Positions 44,673-57,479 of a DNA stretch of 64,000 nt are shown in pieces. The stretch is from Ostrinia nubilalis (taxonomy: Eukaryota; Arthropoda; Insecta; Lepidoptera; Crambidae), in the NCBI RefSeq assembly GCF_963855985.1, contig NC_087111.1:9925001-9989000 (forward strand), given 5' to 3'. A program made the translations under genes and the position numbers. Positions within the stretch are counted from its first letter, which is position 1; every line of letters begins with the position of its first letter. The notes under the pieces were generated by a model, which ran no database searches, had not been told where the DNA came from, and saw only the letters and a program-made list of their open reading frames with translations.

Positions 44673-45074
44673 TAAGTAAAAATGTTGGTCCAGGTTAGCC
44701 AAGTTTTCATGATGGTATCATACCTATCCGACACTCAGAATTACGCTACTAATTATTCGCTAAAGACCATGCGAACTGCAGATTAAGTATGAAAATATTT
44801 TTAGATCTATACCAGCTACTGAACTAACACATTACATGTTTGTGACAGGCTAATTTAACGGAAAACTATGCAAACCTAGCGACAATGAGCTAAATGAAAG
44901 TAGTACAATTAAGAAACGGAGGACTAAATCCAGCCAGCCTCATGGAGAGAGAAGGCCTAGCAAAAGATGCCAGAACTGTAAAAGCGTACTGAGCTGCACC
45001 CTAATAGTACTGCAAAAATCAAAATGTAGTAGTCATTTTTAGACGAACAGGCAATTTAATCACATTTGCATTCT

Positions 45075-45170
45075 CCGATCACCACACAGCTTATGACCGC
45101 AGTCTATGGAGGAACACTATCTGCGGTCGCGATCCTCATCAGTGAGGGACCGAGGAAGAAGAAGAAGTGA
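45075..45170 (+). mobile_element. LINE 3' end with (GAA)n tail, copy 2
   Basis: Matches 20385-20500 in reverse: 'acacagcttatgaccgcag' through 'ggaccgaggaagaagaag'. Confidence 0.8.
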
Positions 45171-47154
45171 TCACCGAAATAGAAGAATTCCGAATAAAAG
45201 ATGCTCAAAAGATGTTGACTGATGAAGCCTAAGCCACGACCAGTGCCAATCCAGCTCCAAAACCCCACGAATTTTCAGCTCAAGTGGCAGAATAGATTGC
45301 AACCTACGAGACTAGGGAAATTTTAGCTGTTTCAGAACTATTCTTATCTGTTTTTAAGATTTTGCTTAGTATCGATGTATAAATAGCCATCCAAGTCCTC
45401 GCGCTGATACAAAGTGTATTATAGAGACATTTTTTTTTGTAATAAATCGAAAGTATGTATTTGCGAGGACCAAATTGAATATACCTACCAACATGAATAA
45501 GGAAGATAGCAGAACCATTTTGGTAAATGCCTAAGCTGCTAGGAGAGATTAAGAAGCACTACTAGTAATTAGGCTGAAGATCGAGATTATTCCGACACTG
45601 TAGCGAAGATATCCTAGACTTTAGCTTGAGCGAGATTAGAATGCCCTATTAAAAACAACAAGGTATGTACCAGGAGATAATGAAATCACAACTGAGATTA
45701 TGAAATCAGATGGAATGCTAGTACTAAAGTTCCCTTAAATACCACCATGTTTATTGGCCGATAAACCAAAAAATAAGACATGGTGGTGGTGGTAGAGACT
45801 GGAATGGAATGGACATTGGCGATGGTGCAGAGTCAGGTGAGGCCTCCTGCTTCGGGCTTCACCGCTTTTTCCTGAAATATGACACTCTCGCTATCCAACA
45901 TCCAGTCTCCCAGACAACCTCATTTTCGAAAAGACGTTCGTAATACTACGTACATATTATTTAATGCCGCGTCAAATTATGCAGAAGACTGAGGACTATA
46001 ATCAGTCATTATTATTGGCCTTTTTGTACATATTTCGATTCGGTCAAGACCTGGGCTGTGCTACAGTCTCTTTAATGGCGTCAAATTGATTGTCGATACA
46101 TGCAACTTCTGAAGTATTTGTATGAAAACTTCATCATATCAGCCCTCCCCCAAGATCAGAACTCGAAACTTATCTGATTGCTGCGAGGGTTCAGAGTTGG
46201 AGACACCATAATCTCTTAAAGTCTTCACTACCTCCCACTTAGAGGTTTTCAAGCTTCGGAGCTAGACCGAGCTCAGTATCAAGATACGGCGAGTACATCA
46301 CACAACTTCGACTCACTGACGTAGTTGACTCATTGTAGTTATGGCTGAGACCTTAGTAGACCTAGGTACAATGTTCTAGAGCCAATAAGACCAATTCTGG
46401 CAATAGATTCGCCACCGGAGCCACCGAAATTGCGCCACCGAAATTAAAAATTTGTTACAAAATTCAAATTATAATGAAAACTATAATTCTGATCAATAAT
46501 TTCTGTATGCAGATACAAAACACCAAACTTTAATCATGTTAAAGAATCGTTTAGCATCTAAGTAAGTAGCTTTCACTCATACACTTGACAGCGAAATTGA
46601 AAAATTTTGTATTCCTGTGCCGCTGATACAAATATTTACGGGTCTGCTGGAAAAACAATACCACAAGTCGCAAGTCTTTATAGCCCGATCAGGAGGACAC
46701 AGCTGAGTGATGCAGGGAAGAAGAACTCTACGTCTCTCAAAGCTTCTTTGGAGAAGTAAGAGAGTGTCGAAATTGAGCCACTGTAATTGCTTTTTTTCGT
46801 GGGACAGTTTTGAAAGGCTATTTAAAACACTTAAAATATGAAATATCACATTTCTTTTATATCATTTGGAAGTCTTATTTAATGTATTTTATGGCTATAC
46901 TATTCTTAAATTACTAGAGTCCCCGAGAAAGAAGGAATAACACAATTTATGAGTAGAAATAGAGTTAGGACGCGCCACCGCTATTAGATTTTGGGTCTTT
47001 GAAAAATTTTTTAGCACATAAAATAACTACCTATTGTCCTGAAGACTTTGCTGTTTAAACTATATACAGAAAAAAAATCATCGCTCTAGTTACATTTCTC
47101 CCATCGATTCGCAGCTCCGCCGCGTAAAAAACGTGTTTGGGATATTCACCCATA

Positions 47155-48304
47155 CATACAACAATAAGTAACATCCATTCCTTAGCAACTTACTTAGCTT
47201 TGCCCTACCTTTGAATTTTAGTATTTCACGAAAACTATCGCTCGCGTGTTATTTTCCAAAAATCGGGGTAACAATATATCTTTTCCCTGAGTCTCATTCA
47301 AACACATACCTGAAACATCCATAATAGCTTAAATATGTAGAGCTATTGTATTATTTCTATAGATTCATTTCCATAAAAAAGACAATATTTTAAATCATTA
47401 ATTGTTAATTCAAATTAAAGGCAAAGCTGAGTATACTAATCAATATTTATCGTTAACTTGTACGCCATAAAGTACACAAGTTATGTGTCTGTTTTGTCGT
47501 ATCTCGGAAATGTTTTACATTACTTAAGAATAATGTTAGAATTATAATGACCTGTAACAAAATAATAAAGTATCTTCCTAATACGACAAAATTCACGTAC
47601 TGAACTACTGAAAAATTGTATATAGTAAATAATGGAGGTTCCTATTTTAACAAACGGTTCCCAATAATGTAGTTTTAAACAACTACGACTTTAACTGTTG
47701 TTGTAGGTTGGATCTTAGCCAGTGGTAATAAATATCAATCAGGTATATAACGATTTAATTGTTTAAACTTTATTTAAAAAAGAAACAAAGTTACAATTAG
47801 AGAACTAACTTAGCATTCTCTACTAGTCAACCTTGAGCTAATGTAGAGATGAGTTATTGGGGAGTTTGAATTAGTGTTAACTCCTGTAAGTTTGCCATTA
47901 TATACCCTACTTAGTTTGCAGTATTAGTATAGAAAATGAGACTTTTGCCTATAATATCGTATCATATAACACCAATATGAATCGGTCACCAACACAACAG
48001 AGTAAATATTTCAGTATTTATCTCAAAACAACTCATAACTCAAAACGATCTCTATTACGACTGAAAAAAGGTTGATTAAGGGCACTACCTCCCGCCATGT
48101 CAATATTTCATAATTAAAAAGTGTACGATTTATCAGTAAGCACTGCAGCATAGATATATGTCGGGTTGATATGCTATCATTGTGTTTCTAACCGTGGCGG
48201 GAGACCAACATACGAAAAATAACAAAATCACTGCAGGACCAACTAGTTAGTGTCGTGTGTTGAATTAAGCACAGCCTGCAAGTAAGTCTAGTTTATACTT
48301 AACT
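47155..48304. other. AT-rich spacer
   Basis: No gene or clear repeat recognised. Confidence 0.4.
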
Positions 48305-48446
48305 CAGGGTGGATTCAACCAAAAAAGAGTAAATATTAATATCAGAATAAATCGTCAGTTTTGACATATTTCCCATACTGAAACTGTCAATGTGCCAGAT
48401 ATACCAGGAGTTATTCTCGGATATAAGTTTGGTCGAATCGGGCCTT
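48305..48446. mobile_element. MITE-like hairpin
   Basis: 'gtggattcaaccaaa' at the left is mirrored by 'tttggtcgaatcgggcc' at the right, about 140 bp. Related short elements are common in Lepidoptera. Confidence 0.5.
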
Positions 48447-50043
48447 GAAAGTTTAACAATCATTGTTACTCTCAAACGATACTTATTTCAACCATTCTTT
48501 GAGGATACTCTTTCATATTAGCTGAAGGATCGTTGGATATTAACTCGATGTTTAAATATTCATTATTAAAGTTTAAAAGAATACTTATGATTTACAGTTG
48601 ATTGAAAACTAACTAAGTTTTTCGTACAAAAATTATTGGATAATATGTGAAGTACGTACAATGTTATAATAACGTATCCCCAACTAATCAAAGCATAAAT
48701 TAATATTGCATTACCCAGGTAGATATAACATAACATACAACTTTATACATAAACATAGAGCTTTCGTAGTCGGCGAACTCTACATCAAAATGTTCGTATG
48801 TGTGCAAACAAAACTGCAGTAAGATGAAAAATCAGAATCTACCTCTGTTACTTACGATTTTAAAGAGGGTTTTTTTTTATATTTTATACCTTTTACCATT
48901 TGAAAAGTAGGTAGTACCTAAAGACCTAGGTAAACTATTAAAGATCCATAAATTTTAGAAGATTTGGCTTGTTGTAAATGATCATCATTAATGGAAATCG
49001 ATAAATCAATAGGATCGACGAAAATTCTGAGATCGAAGGTTTCAGAAGGAGACCTAATCCTAAGCTATGATGTGTTTGTTTGACAGGACGTATTACTAAC
49101 TTTACTAAGTATTGTTTGATCATCTCTTTCACCTACTTTTCCTGTTACCGTTGATTTTAGTTATCTCCTTATCAGCTCTCGTTGACTCGATAACTTTTAT
49201 AGACTGGCTAGTCCATAAAGCGACTGATTTAGGTACTCAATGGGTGTTTATTGAAGGATTTACTGCTTCGGTATTAATCTCAATTCGATAATTACATAGC
49301 TATTTACCTACTTATTAATTACTATTAACGCTATCTGTTATGTTTTACGATAATTATTTTTTTACAAGCTTTTCTCTTTATTTGGGTTGGTCAGTTCCAT
49401 TATAGATATAATTTAATGGAAATCATTACATTTAATTATCTTATTTCAATCTGATTTGTAAGATATTAACTTCATATCAAAGAGATTGTATTATTGAACT
49501 TCAAGCAGTAAAACCTGTGGTAAAACCATTAAAAGAAGAAAGTTAAACGCTCGCGATTCAATTGTTTTTAACGCTACAAAATTAAATTCGTAAAATTTTC
49601 CTTCAAAATTTGACTATACGTAGATAATATGTCGTATTTACTTGATATGTAGTTATCTATCTACCTTGGCCTTTTTATCTACGATAGGTAAGTAGGCATA
49701 AATATCAAAATCGCATTAAATCAAAGCTACCTATCTGAAACCAGATACTACGATTTTAAAGTACATTTTTTTATCATATTCCATCAAGTTTTATGTTTTG
49801 ATTTATTTCAATGAAATAAGGACTCACGTGTTTATAATTTATAATAATGTTATTGAATTCCTGTCTACATTGTAAATTATTAATAATTATTGGAAAACAC
49901 TGTCGTATAGAGAGGAATTCATTTATGCTGCTGGCAATATGACAAATAAATCTTGAGTATAAAGAACAGGGTTATCTTAATTAATTTATGTTATTATATT
50001 TTAATTAATAAAAAATATTAATTTAGCTCAGTAGCCTATATCA
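48447..50043. other. AT-rich spacer
   Basis: No gene or repeat recognised. Confidence 0.4.
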
Positions 50044-50725
50044 ATCCGCTTTGCAACGGAAGTGGAATCTTAACTTCGAACTCGTATGTTCTTCTGCTTA
50101 ATTTCGTTGCGGGTCCAATGACATAATAACATGTCACCATTTTACCTATGATTCACAATAAATGATTTTGTATTTGTATTTGACAGTTAACTTTCCCCCG
50201 GGACAAACTTGACCTTCATTGGTTGGGTTTTTTATGGCGGTCAAGCTGTAGATCCTGGCTACACAGGAGTTGCAGCGGTGGGAAAGAGAGGTGGGAATAG
50301 TCCCGTTATTATCACCTTTCGTAACGTTACCTATTACATCCTACTACTTCAGCTAATTACGAGTTTACATTTCATTACTTTACCTGTTTTATTCGTAAAT
50401 CGAATTTATAGTCTAGTCTACATAACTTACTATAACTACAATACCTTTACTATATCTTGAAACAAAGTCGCTACATCTGTCTGTACGCTTAGATGTAATG
50501 AAGATATACGGGACTATTCCCACCTCTCGTTCCCACCACTGCAACTCCTGTGTAGCCAGGATCTACAGCTTGACCGCCATAAAAACCCAACCAATGAAGG
50601 TCAAGTTTGTCCCGCCCGGGGGAAAATTAAACTGTCATTGGACCCGCAACGAAGTTAATCAGAAGAACATAGGAGGAGTTCGAAATTAAGGTTCGACTTC
50701 CCTCCATTGCAAAGCGGATGACAGG
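50044..50725. repeat. Fold-back repeat with ~200-270-bp arms
   Basis: Outer arms share 'atccgctttgcaa', 'ttcgaact', 'tatgttcttctg' and 'gttgcgggtccaatgaca'. Inner arms (50185-50310 and 50505-50640) share 'aaacttgaccttcattgg' and 'gtagatcctggctacacag'. The left arm has a ~60-bp insertion. The inner arm recurs alone at 4391-4545. Confidence 0.8.
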
Positions 50726-51224
50726 TGACAAACGAAGATATGTCATGAGGTCATTACCTAATTATTACTATGTTAGATAGGGTGATTCAAGATAATAAAA
50801 GTTAATATAATATTGCAAGCGTGCTAAGTCCCGATTCGCTAGAACTCTAGGATTATTTATTAAGTAGGTACTTCATATCTATTTAATTTCTTTAGTCTAA
50901 CCGTGACATTGAAATTCCTTATCAATAATATCTCACATGTAATTATCGAAGCAAAATGACTTAATTTATTGAATTGCAAAAACTGCATGCTTCACACGTT
51001 ATAAGATAAATACGTTCAAAAACGTTTAAAGGTCATAGCAGACTTATCAACTCGGAAAGGGATCAACACCGTATCGCCTTTGTAGCTGTCATCGCCTTTC
51101 GCGCGCTGTCAATCGCAAGGCGACGCGTATACGTTCCGGTGCGGATAATTTGGTACCTACACAGAATATCGAGAACATAGAAATAGAGCCAGAGAAAGAG
51201 CACAGGCTACTCTTCATCATCATC

Positions 51225-51380
51225 ATTTAAGCTATAGGACGTCCACTCTTGAACACAGGCCTACCCCAATAAAATCCATAATAACGGCGTTCGTTTTTTC
51301 GTATTCGGTTACGGATTTCCTCATTTATGATTCGATCTCGTAAAGAAACACCGAGTAAAGCCCTCTCTATAGCACGCTAT
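51225..51380 (-). mobile_element. RTE-type LINE 3' fragment (minus), internally deleted
   Basis: An ATG-rich tail (51218-51227), then the end 'gtggacgtcctatagc', and further in 'tttctttacgagatcgaatc', which corresponds to SLRDRI of the 16.3-kb copy. Confidence 0.7.
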
Positions 51381-51490
51381 GGAATTTTACTTAGCTCAGT
51401 TTCTGAGCCGTTTATTATCACTGGTAATATACACTGGTTGTAGACTTTCGTTTAAGTGTAGGTACGTTGCAGTATGGAGTTTCATACAAA

Positions 51491-51627
51491 CGCCCGTATT
51501 CACAAAACGATGCTTGCGTGAAGCAGCAATCGAACTCACAGCGTTGAATAGAGCTCTGTGATTGGTTCGTTTATCACCCTGTGCATCCACGCGTACTGTG
51601 AGACCTCATAGTAATGTTTGTGAATAC
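51491..51627. mobile_element. MITE with CGCCCGTATTCACAAA ends, copy 2
   Basis: Matches 29867-30012, including 'cacagcgttgaatagagctc' and 'gagacctcatagtaatgttt'. The right tip is diverged. Confidence 0.8.
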
Positions 51628-51681
51628 TGATCGCCTCGAGTTGATACGGTTTCGATCCCTTTCCGGCTGATAAGTGTGCTA

Positions 51682-53086
51682 CGTTCTTAAAGCTGATAAT
51701 TATGTCCACTTTATGGCATCACTGAATGGTTTTATTCTTCCATTGTGGCGTAAATTAGTCAATTGTAAGTGAAGTGTCAAAGGAATAACTCAGTCTAGTT
51801 GAGGAATTTTGAAATAATGATACAAGTATGATAATAAGTTGGCTATTAGAACCAAAACGTAGTACCGGTTCCATATTTTCAGATTGTTTTGTCGCTCTCG
51901 CTCTTACCAGCATCTCGATTTTTGAGTCGAAAACTACAGGAAAAGCATTCGTAACATAGCCCGTGAAGTTTAGTAGTCTAATAAATACCAACATATTCTC
52001 GTTTCTTACTGTTTTCCAATGCAATGAAAAGCAATAGAAAAACATGCATGCCTCAACGTGGCTTTTTTAACCGACTTTAAAAAAGGGAGATTCTCAATTC
52101 ATCGCAATATTTTTTTAGAAATTAATCAGTATGTGATCCCATGAAAAATCTACATGAATTGGTTCAGTAGATTTTTCAGAACCCTTAAAAAACGCAGACG
52201 CCGTTTCATTTTTCCAACTTCATGCATCGATATCTTCGAGTGCTGTTAACCAACTTCGATAAATGTTAACCCCCAACAAATTAACCGAACACACTGAAAT
52301 ACCTACTTCTAAATTCTGCAGAATAATCAAGTTTGATCGTGAAAAAGATATAAACAATCACATTCTTCAGTCACTATCACCAAAGATCTAAAGATGTCTG
52401 GATACGTCACATCACGACAGCTTTCGGGGATTAATAAAATAACATTGATTAGAATCAATACCAACAGCATTTGGCAATCTTGTTATAGATATGATAATTT
52501 ACAGTTACCTACCCACCTGCTAACTTAGTGAAACATATTGAACTTGCCAAATGACATGTAAAGAAATTATTTCAGGGTTAAGTATTTTACGAGTATTTGA
52601 TAAGGTATGCCTAAACCCAAATCGATATGATTGGTGGTGGTTAGTATGGTTTAGATAATTTTAACTTAACCTTACCTTCGATTAAACCACAGTTTAGTGA
52701 TGAGTCATGTTTGAGATTTGTAAGTTCTTTAGTAATACTGCCCTAGAGCTTCAAAAAGCTTCAATATCGGCTTCAATTACTCCATAGCTGAAACAGTTTA
52801 CTTAGCTATCCGTGATTTTTCAAATCTTCAAGCACTGAAACACATAGCTCTCCATATAACCCTCCACTGAACCAACCATTATCACAAGCAAAGAAATTTT
52901 TCCGCTTTGTAAGACTTTTACACAATAATTTCCTATTACTTGAGTAACCTACTTGTGCGAGTTTGTTCTTTGATAGCCCCACTCATCTGGAGAGCGTCCT
53001 TGTGACCATGCAATGTGCGTCCACTTCTGGTGATAATTATGGGTAATGAGTTGCGTAATTAGTGACAGATAGGTACAGTTTCAACC
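51682..53086. other. Spacer with a repeat tip
   Basis: 'aaccgactttaaaaaaggga' at 52070 resembles the tip of the repeat at 63071-63480. Otherwise nothing recognised. A minus-strand frame at 51755-52045 has no recognisable similarity. Confidence 0.4.
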
Positions 53087-53413
53087 GCCTCTGTGGTCTA
53101 GTGGTAAGACCACCTGCTTCAGACGCAGAGGTCCCGGGTTCGATTCCCAGTGGGGGCAGATTTTTCTGTTCGGTTTGGTTGGTGGTAGGGCTTGTTCTAA
53201 GTCCGCCTGGCTAGCTACCACCATCTTACCTAAGTCTGTCGCCATAACAACAATGTTAACAGCATTGTAGTGTTCCGGCAGTTAGAGGTAAGATAGCCAG
53301 TTCCTCCGTGGTTGATGATTCCGGGTGAAGCTCGCTTCCACCTTCGGCCTGATCGTCACTTACCATCAGGTGAGATACAGGCCAAGAGCTTCCTCGTTGT
53401 GGATTAAAAAAAA
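53087..53413 (+). mobile_element. tRNA-derived SINE, near full length, plus strand
   Basis: Head at 53087-53159 with both internal RNA polymerase III boxes, body and an A tail at 53405-53413. Nearly matches 33-358. Confidence 0.88.
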
Positions 53414-53414
53414 A

Positions 53415-53547
53415 CAGTCAGCGTCAAATATGTAGTTCGTGACACCCAAAGATAGCAAAAAGTTCGCAATTCTTTGTTACAATTGGAATGAGGTTGTGTT
53501 GTCAACTTTTTGGCCACTGAGTGTCACGAACTATTTGATGCTGACTG
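53415..53547. mobile_element. Mariner-like MITE, copy 3
   Basis: CAGTCAGC tips abut the SINE's A tail on the left and TA on the right. Matches the copy at 17071. Confidence 0.8.
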
Positions 53548-53748
53548 TACTCTTTATTGCACCACGCAAAATGGAATAAGTATAGAAATAAATAAATATA
53601 AAATTGAAGCGCAAGTTTGGCGCTCTTATCGCTAGGAAGAGATCAAGAGATCTTCAGTTATGGGGGAAGAAGTTTTTTAAATGAAAGGGGAAGGCAGTAA
53701 TCGTTTGATATTGAACGACATGGTCTAATGATTGATTCATACCATTAC

Positions 53749-53962
53749 TAGATTTCCGCCCGCGGCTTCGCCCGCGTGGAATTTTGTCTGTCACAGAAAA
53801 ACTTTATCGCGCGCGTCCCTGTTTCAAAAACCGGGATAAAAACTATCCTATGTCCTTTCTCGCCTTTCTCGAAACTCAAATTTCATCAAAATCGGTTTAG
53901 TGGTTTAGGCGTGAAAGTGAGACAGACAGAGTTACTTTCGCATTTATAATATTAGTATAGAT
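53749..53962 (+). mobile_element. LINE 3' end ('cccgcggcttcgcccgcgt' family), copy 2
   Basis: Shares almost the full length of 44440-44672, ending 'atttataatattagtatag'. Confidence 0.75.
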
Positions 53963-55089
53963 TCCTTGGTCTGCCAATAAGATTTTCAGAAATGAAATAT
54001 GTGTTTCGTAGGTGCTATTAAAGCTGAAATCGGACTATTGTAAGCCAGCGCCAGCACAGTCTTCCAAGCACTGTGATTGTAATGAGAAAATTTGCCGATA
54101 AAATATTGTAAGGACTTTTTGTGGCGATAGTCTAGTACCGTAGTACTTTATTATTATTCTGTGCTAGTACTTAAGTAGTAAGTTGTATTTTGGGTTAGAG
54201 AACAAAACTCTTTTCCATGAAATCCTTACTTTTCAACACTACAAGTCGTTGCATGATCAACGGCATTGAAATATCTCGATCACAAATAAACAAGAGTTCT
54301 AAATCATTAATAGTTTATTTTATCGGTTCGTATGAATCAAAGATGGTTTACAGAACATAAACATGTCTTCTGTGGCTATGGACGTTTTGCAGATGCTTTC
54401 CTGCAGTTTTGACCTTGGTAACTGCAACTACGATAGCCATTTTGGTAAAAGTTTATTGATTAGATAGGTACTATGTTGATAAATAAATAGTTGTCTTCTC
54501 CTTTATTTATACGAAATATGTAACATTTATTTATTTATTTATTTATGTAACAAAGGACTTGGCCAAAAGTCCATAGAAAAAAACCTATAGAAAATAGGTT
54601 TGTAGTATCCCACACGTAAGATTGCGTTTAGGCCTCCATGAATTTTGTTACAGCCCGGCAGAATTTGTAGAAAATAAAAAGGTCAAATTGTAAATACTAT
54701 TTTCTTGGTTCCTAGCGTCCTATAAATAATGTAAATGCTTACATTATTTATACAGAACTCTAAAACCCAATCTTATAACTTTGTTTTTTTATTTACTTTG
54801 TCAGTAACGTATCATTTTAATCGCATCCTTATGACAAGAAAATGCACCGTCCATCAAAACTGGAGGAAAACCGTCCAAATACGTGTTCCACCGATCAATT
54901 AGACGGATGCAGGAACACAGGAAATCCTGGTACAGTCGGCCACAAATTAGACCTTATTGCAATCACATAAGAATGCTGCAATTTAGTCATAGACAGTCAT
55001 CTGTCATCTTAGTTGGTTTCCTGCGCGTGCGCCCTTGAAAAGAACGCGAGAGGAATTTCTATTGCCTAATTTTGTTAATGAAAGCAAAA
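53963..55089. other. AT-rich spacer
   Basis: Contains a (TTTA)n run near 54525-54545. No gene recognised. Confidence 0.4.
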
Positions 55090-55278
55090 GGAAGAATGGC
55101 TTAGCGGTTAAAGTTAGCAGTGGTCCTGCATTCGATTCCTGTAGGCGTAGGATGCGCGCTACGATAAACTTTTTATCGATTTAGCACATAAGCCCATACA
55201 TTAATTGTTGTCTAAAATCGTCGATAAGATTTTTACCACGGCGCGTATCCTGGCCCGGCTGGATGGGGTATCTATCAT
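55090..55278 (+). mobile_element. Possible second tRNA-derived SINE
   Basis: A-box-like TGGCTTAGCGG and B-box-like CATTCGATTCC are 30 bp apart near the start. A body ends 'gaaataaagactatgtcg'. Unlike the SINE at 53087. Single copy in this window, so uncertain. Confidence 0.4.
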
Positions 55279-55766
55279 GTTATGAAATAAAGACTATGTC
55301 GTTTCATGGTCAGTGATTTATTTATTTATTTATTAATTGACAAAGATCTACCAACAACACAGGATTTTCCTCTGGTTCTAATATTCCTAGCTAATCACAA
55401 ATGTTACAAAGCCTATGAGGCTCTGTTTTGTCTCCATCTTCTATCTTGTACCTACTATATTTTAATCTTTTCAATATTTAGTCCTTTCAAGGAAAGGTCA
55501 TAAAGAAAAGATTATAATTACTATCAAATAAATTACTTTCAGAAGAAAGTTTACTTATCAGCCAGCCACACGCCGTTCTTTATTTTATCATAATAATATC
55601 CTAAGATAGGGTAACATATGATAGGGTAAAACGACATTATCGATGTTCAACTGCAATAAAATAATAAAGATGGGTTTTAAATCGAATCAATTTGGAAAAA
55701 AGACTTAATGGACTCTTTAGGTGTGATATGTAATCTCCCCTGTCTAGTACCTATAGTTCCAAAATA
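55279..55766. other. AT-rich spacer
   Basis: Nothing recognised. Confidence 0.4.
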
Positions 55767-55908
55767 CTGAGCTGTCCTATCCATGACATTGACAGCGGGG
55801 CGCCACCGTCAATACCGGATCGCTGGTTTTGATTTTTGCCATGTTGGAAACCATATAGTTGAACGATGGTAGCGCCCCCCTGTCATTGAGTATGGTGGGA
55901 CAGTTCAG
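55767..55908. mobile_element. MITE with CTGAGCTGTCC ends
   Basis: The left end is mirrored over about 40 imperfect bp by the right end ('gggacagttcag'), with GC-rich 'ggggcgccacc' / 'ggtagcgcccc' inside. Confidence 0.65.
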
Positions 55909-56304
55909 CGTGGGTCATCTATACCTCCGACTTACGTAAACAAAGATAAAAAAATTACATAAAATTATCACTAACTACTTACTGGCCAGTATTAATTTAA
56001 AAATTATATTACTTGAATAAGCTGGTACTGGCTACATACACATAATGCAAGCCATAAGAAAAACAAAAGAAAGAAAATGCACAGATTCTAACATTATAAT
56101 ATTCAAAAATAGAACACGAATAGAAATAGGAAAAACAAAAGAAATAAATTACATAGAATACCTAACTAACGAATTCAAAAATGGAACACGGATGTTTTTT
56201 AATTATTTTTGGCTTTCATGCCAGTTCACACAGATTAAGCAAAAGTAGGTATTTAAACTCAAAATGGGAATAAATTACATTTTAAAAAAAATAAAACCGA
56301 CTTC

Positions 56305-56807
56305 TATAAAGAAAAGTTGCTTGTTGATCAATTACTTATTTATTTAGGATACTAATTTATACATTTCCAACATTATAACACCTTAAAGTTACTACTTCTT
56401 GCTTTCAATGCTCCAACTGAACTGCCTGTCCGGCGGCATGCCCGCGATAAGGCAACTTCCCCTTCCATTCGTCAAAGTCAACCGGCTCGAAACGACTTAT
56501 CGACAGCATGCCCCGGAAGTAGTCAAAATCAATACTTAAATAACAATTTATTTCTAAATTACTAAACTGTATACAATAAAAATTCTAAAATAATTACATT
56601 AAATAATAAACATGAAATATGTAATTGAATATAATACAGAATAAATTCTGAAATCATTCTAATATCTGCAAAAATGTCCAGGAAGTAATCAAGTAAAGTA
56701 TTGAATTTTAATAATGGGTTTTTAAATTCTACCAAAATTATTACAATAACTATCTATAAGCAACTAATAATCGTATAAAATACAATATTAATTCTAAAAT
56801 CATTACA
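56305..56807 (-). repeat. LTR (3' LTR in the minus-strand sense)
   Basis: Same sequence as 62568-63070. Next to it, 'aatcattacattcggcc' is repeated twice more in degenerate form up to about 56935. Confidence 0.8.
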
Positions 56808-57084
56808 TTCGGCCATCCGTCACCGTGATGCCTCCTGGCATTCACGTCTCATAAAGATATTAAAATCATTACATTCGGCCTGGTATTCCCGTCTTAATAA
56901 AGATATAGTCTAAAATCATTACTATTAATTTTCGAAACAATATGAATCATATTATTATTTATACAACTTGTAAATAAGTGTTATTATCATGTGCAAATTT
57001 TGTTAAGAAAATGAAGATCCTGAATTTTATTTAATTTTGTACATTAGGAAACTTAAAAACTTAACCCACGTAACTTAGGTACTA

Positions 57085-57418
57085 TGCACACACTGTTGGT
57101 ACAGGCACAGCAGTCTTTACACAATAACTTTCCTAGATAATACCTATTACTTATAATATTAACTTTAATTGCCCACAGAGAGCATAATAATACGCCTACC
57201 TAAAGAGCATTCATTATTTATTTATCACTTTACTACATCAGAATTATGTTTGCGCACACTGTTGGGTACAGCAGTCTATACACAATAACTTTCCTTAGAT
57301 AGTACCTATTACTTATAATATTAACTTTAATTGCCCACAGAGAGCATAATAATATGCCTACCTAAAGAGCATACTGTTCATTATTTATTTATCACTTTAC
57401 TACATCAGAATTATGTTT
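57085..57418. repeat. Tandem duplication, ~167-bp unit x2
   Basis: Both units share 'ttgcccacagagagcataat' and 'tttatcactttactacatca'. Confidence 0.85.
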
Positions 57419-57479
57419 TTCTAAGGCCTCAACATGAATCTAAGCTTGTATGGATCATAATGGTTTGTTTTTTTGCAAA

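Larger units (their letters stand above)
40273..47152. mobile_element. Element F: TA-flanked TIR element split by an LTR retrotransposon
   Basis: Tips CGGGTGAATATC (left) and TGGGTGAATATC (inward from right) are each followed within ~20 bp by CGTTTTTT, with TA at 40271-40272 and 47153-47154. The motif GCCACCGAAATT or close variants lie near 40307 (complement), 40451, 40471, 40491, 46429, 46435, 46450, 46755 and 46972. Without the LTR element it would be about 3.5 kb. It also holds two LINE 3' ends. A degenerate frame at 45170-45330 (ITEIEEFRIKDAQKML) is unassigned. Confidence 0.65.
51038..51679. mobile_element. TA-flanked TIR element with nested pieces
   Basis: Ends at 51038-51080 and 51638-51679 are imperfect inverted repeats sharing 'GGAAAGGGATC' and 'ACCGTATC', flanked by TA (51036-51037, 51680-51681). 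Inside are an RTE fragment (51225-51380) and a MITE (51491-51627). Confidence 0.65.
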
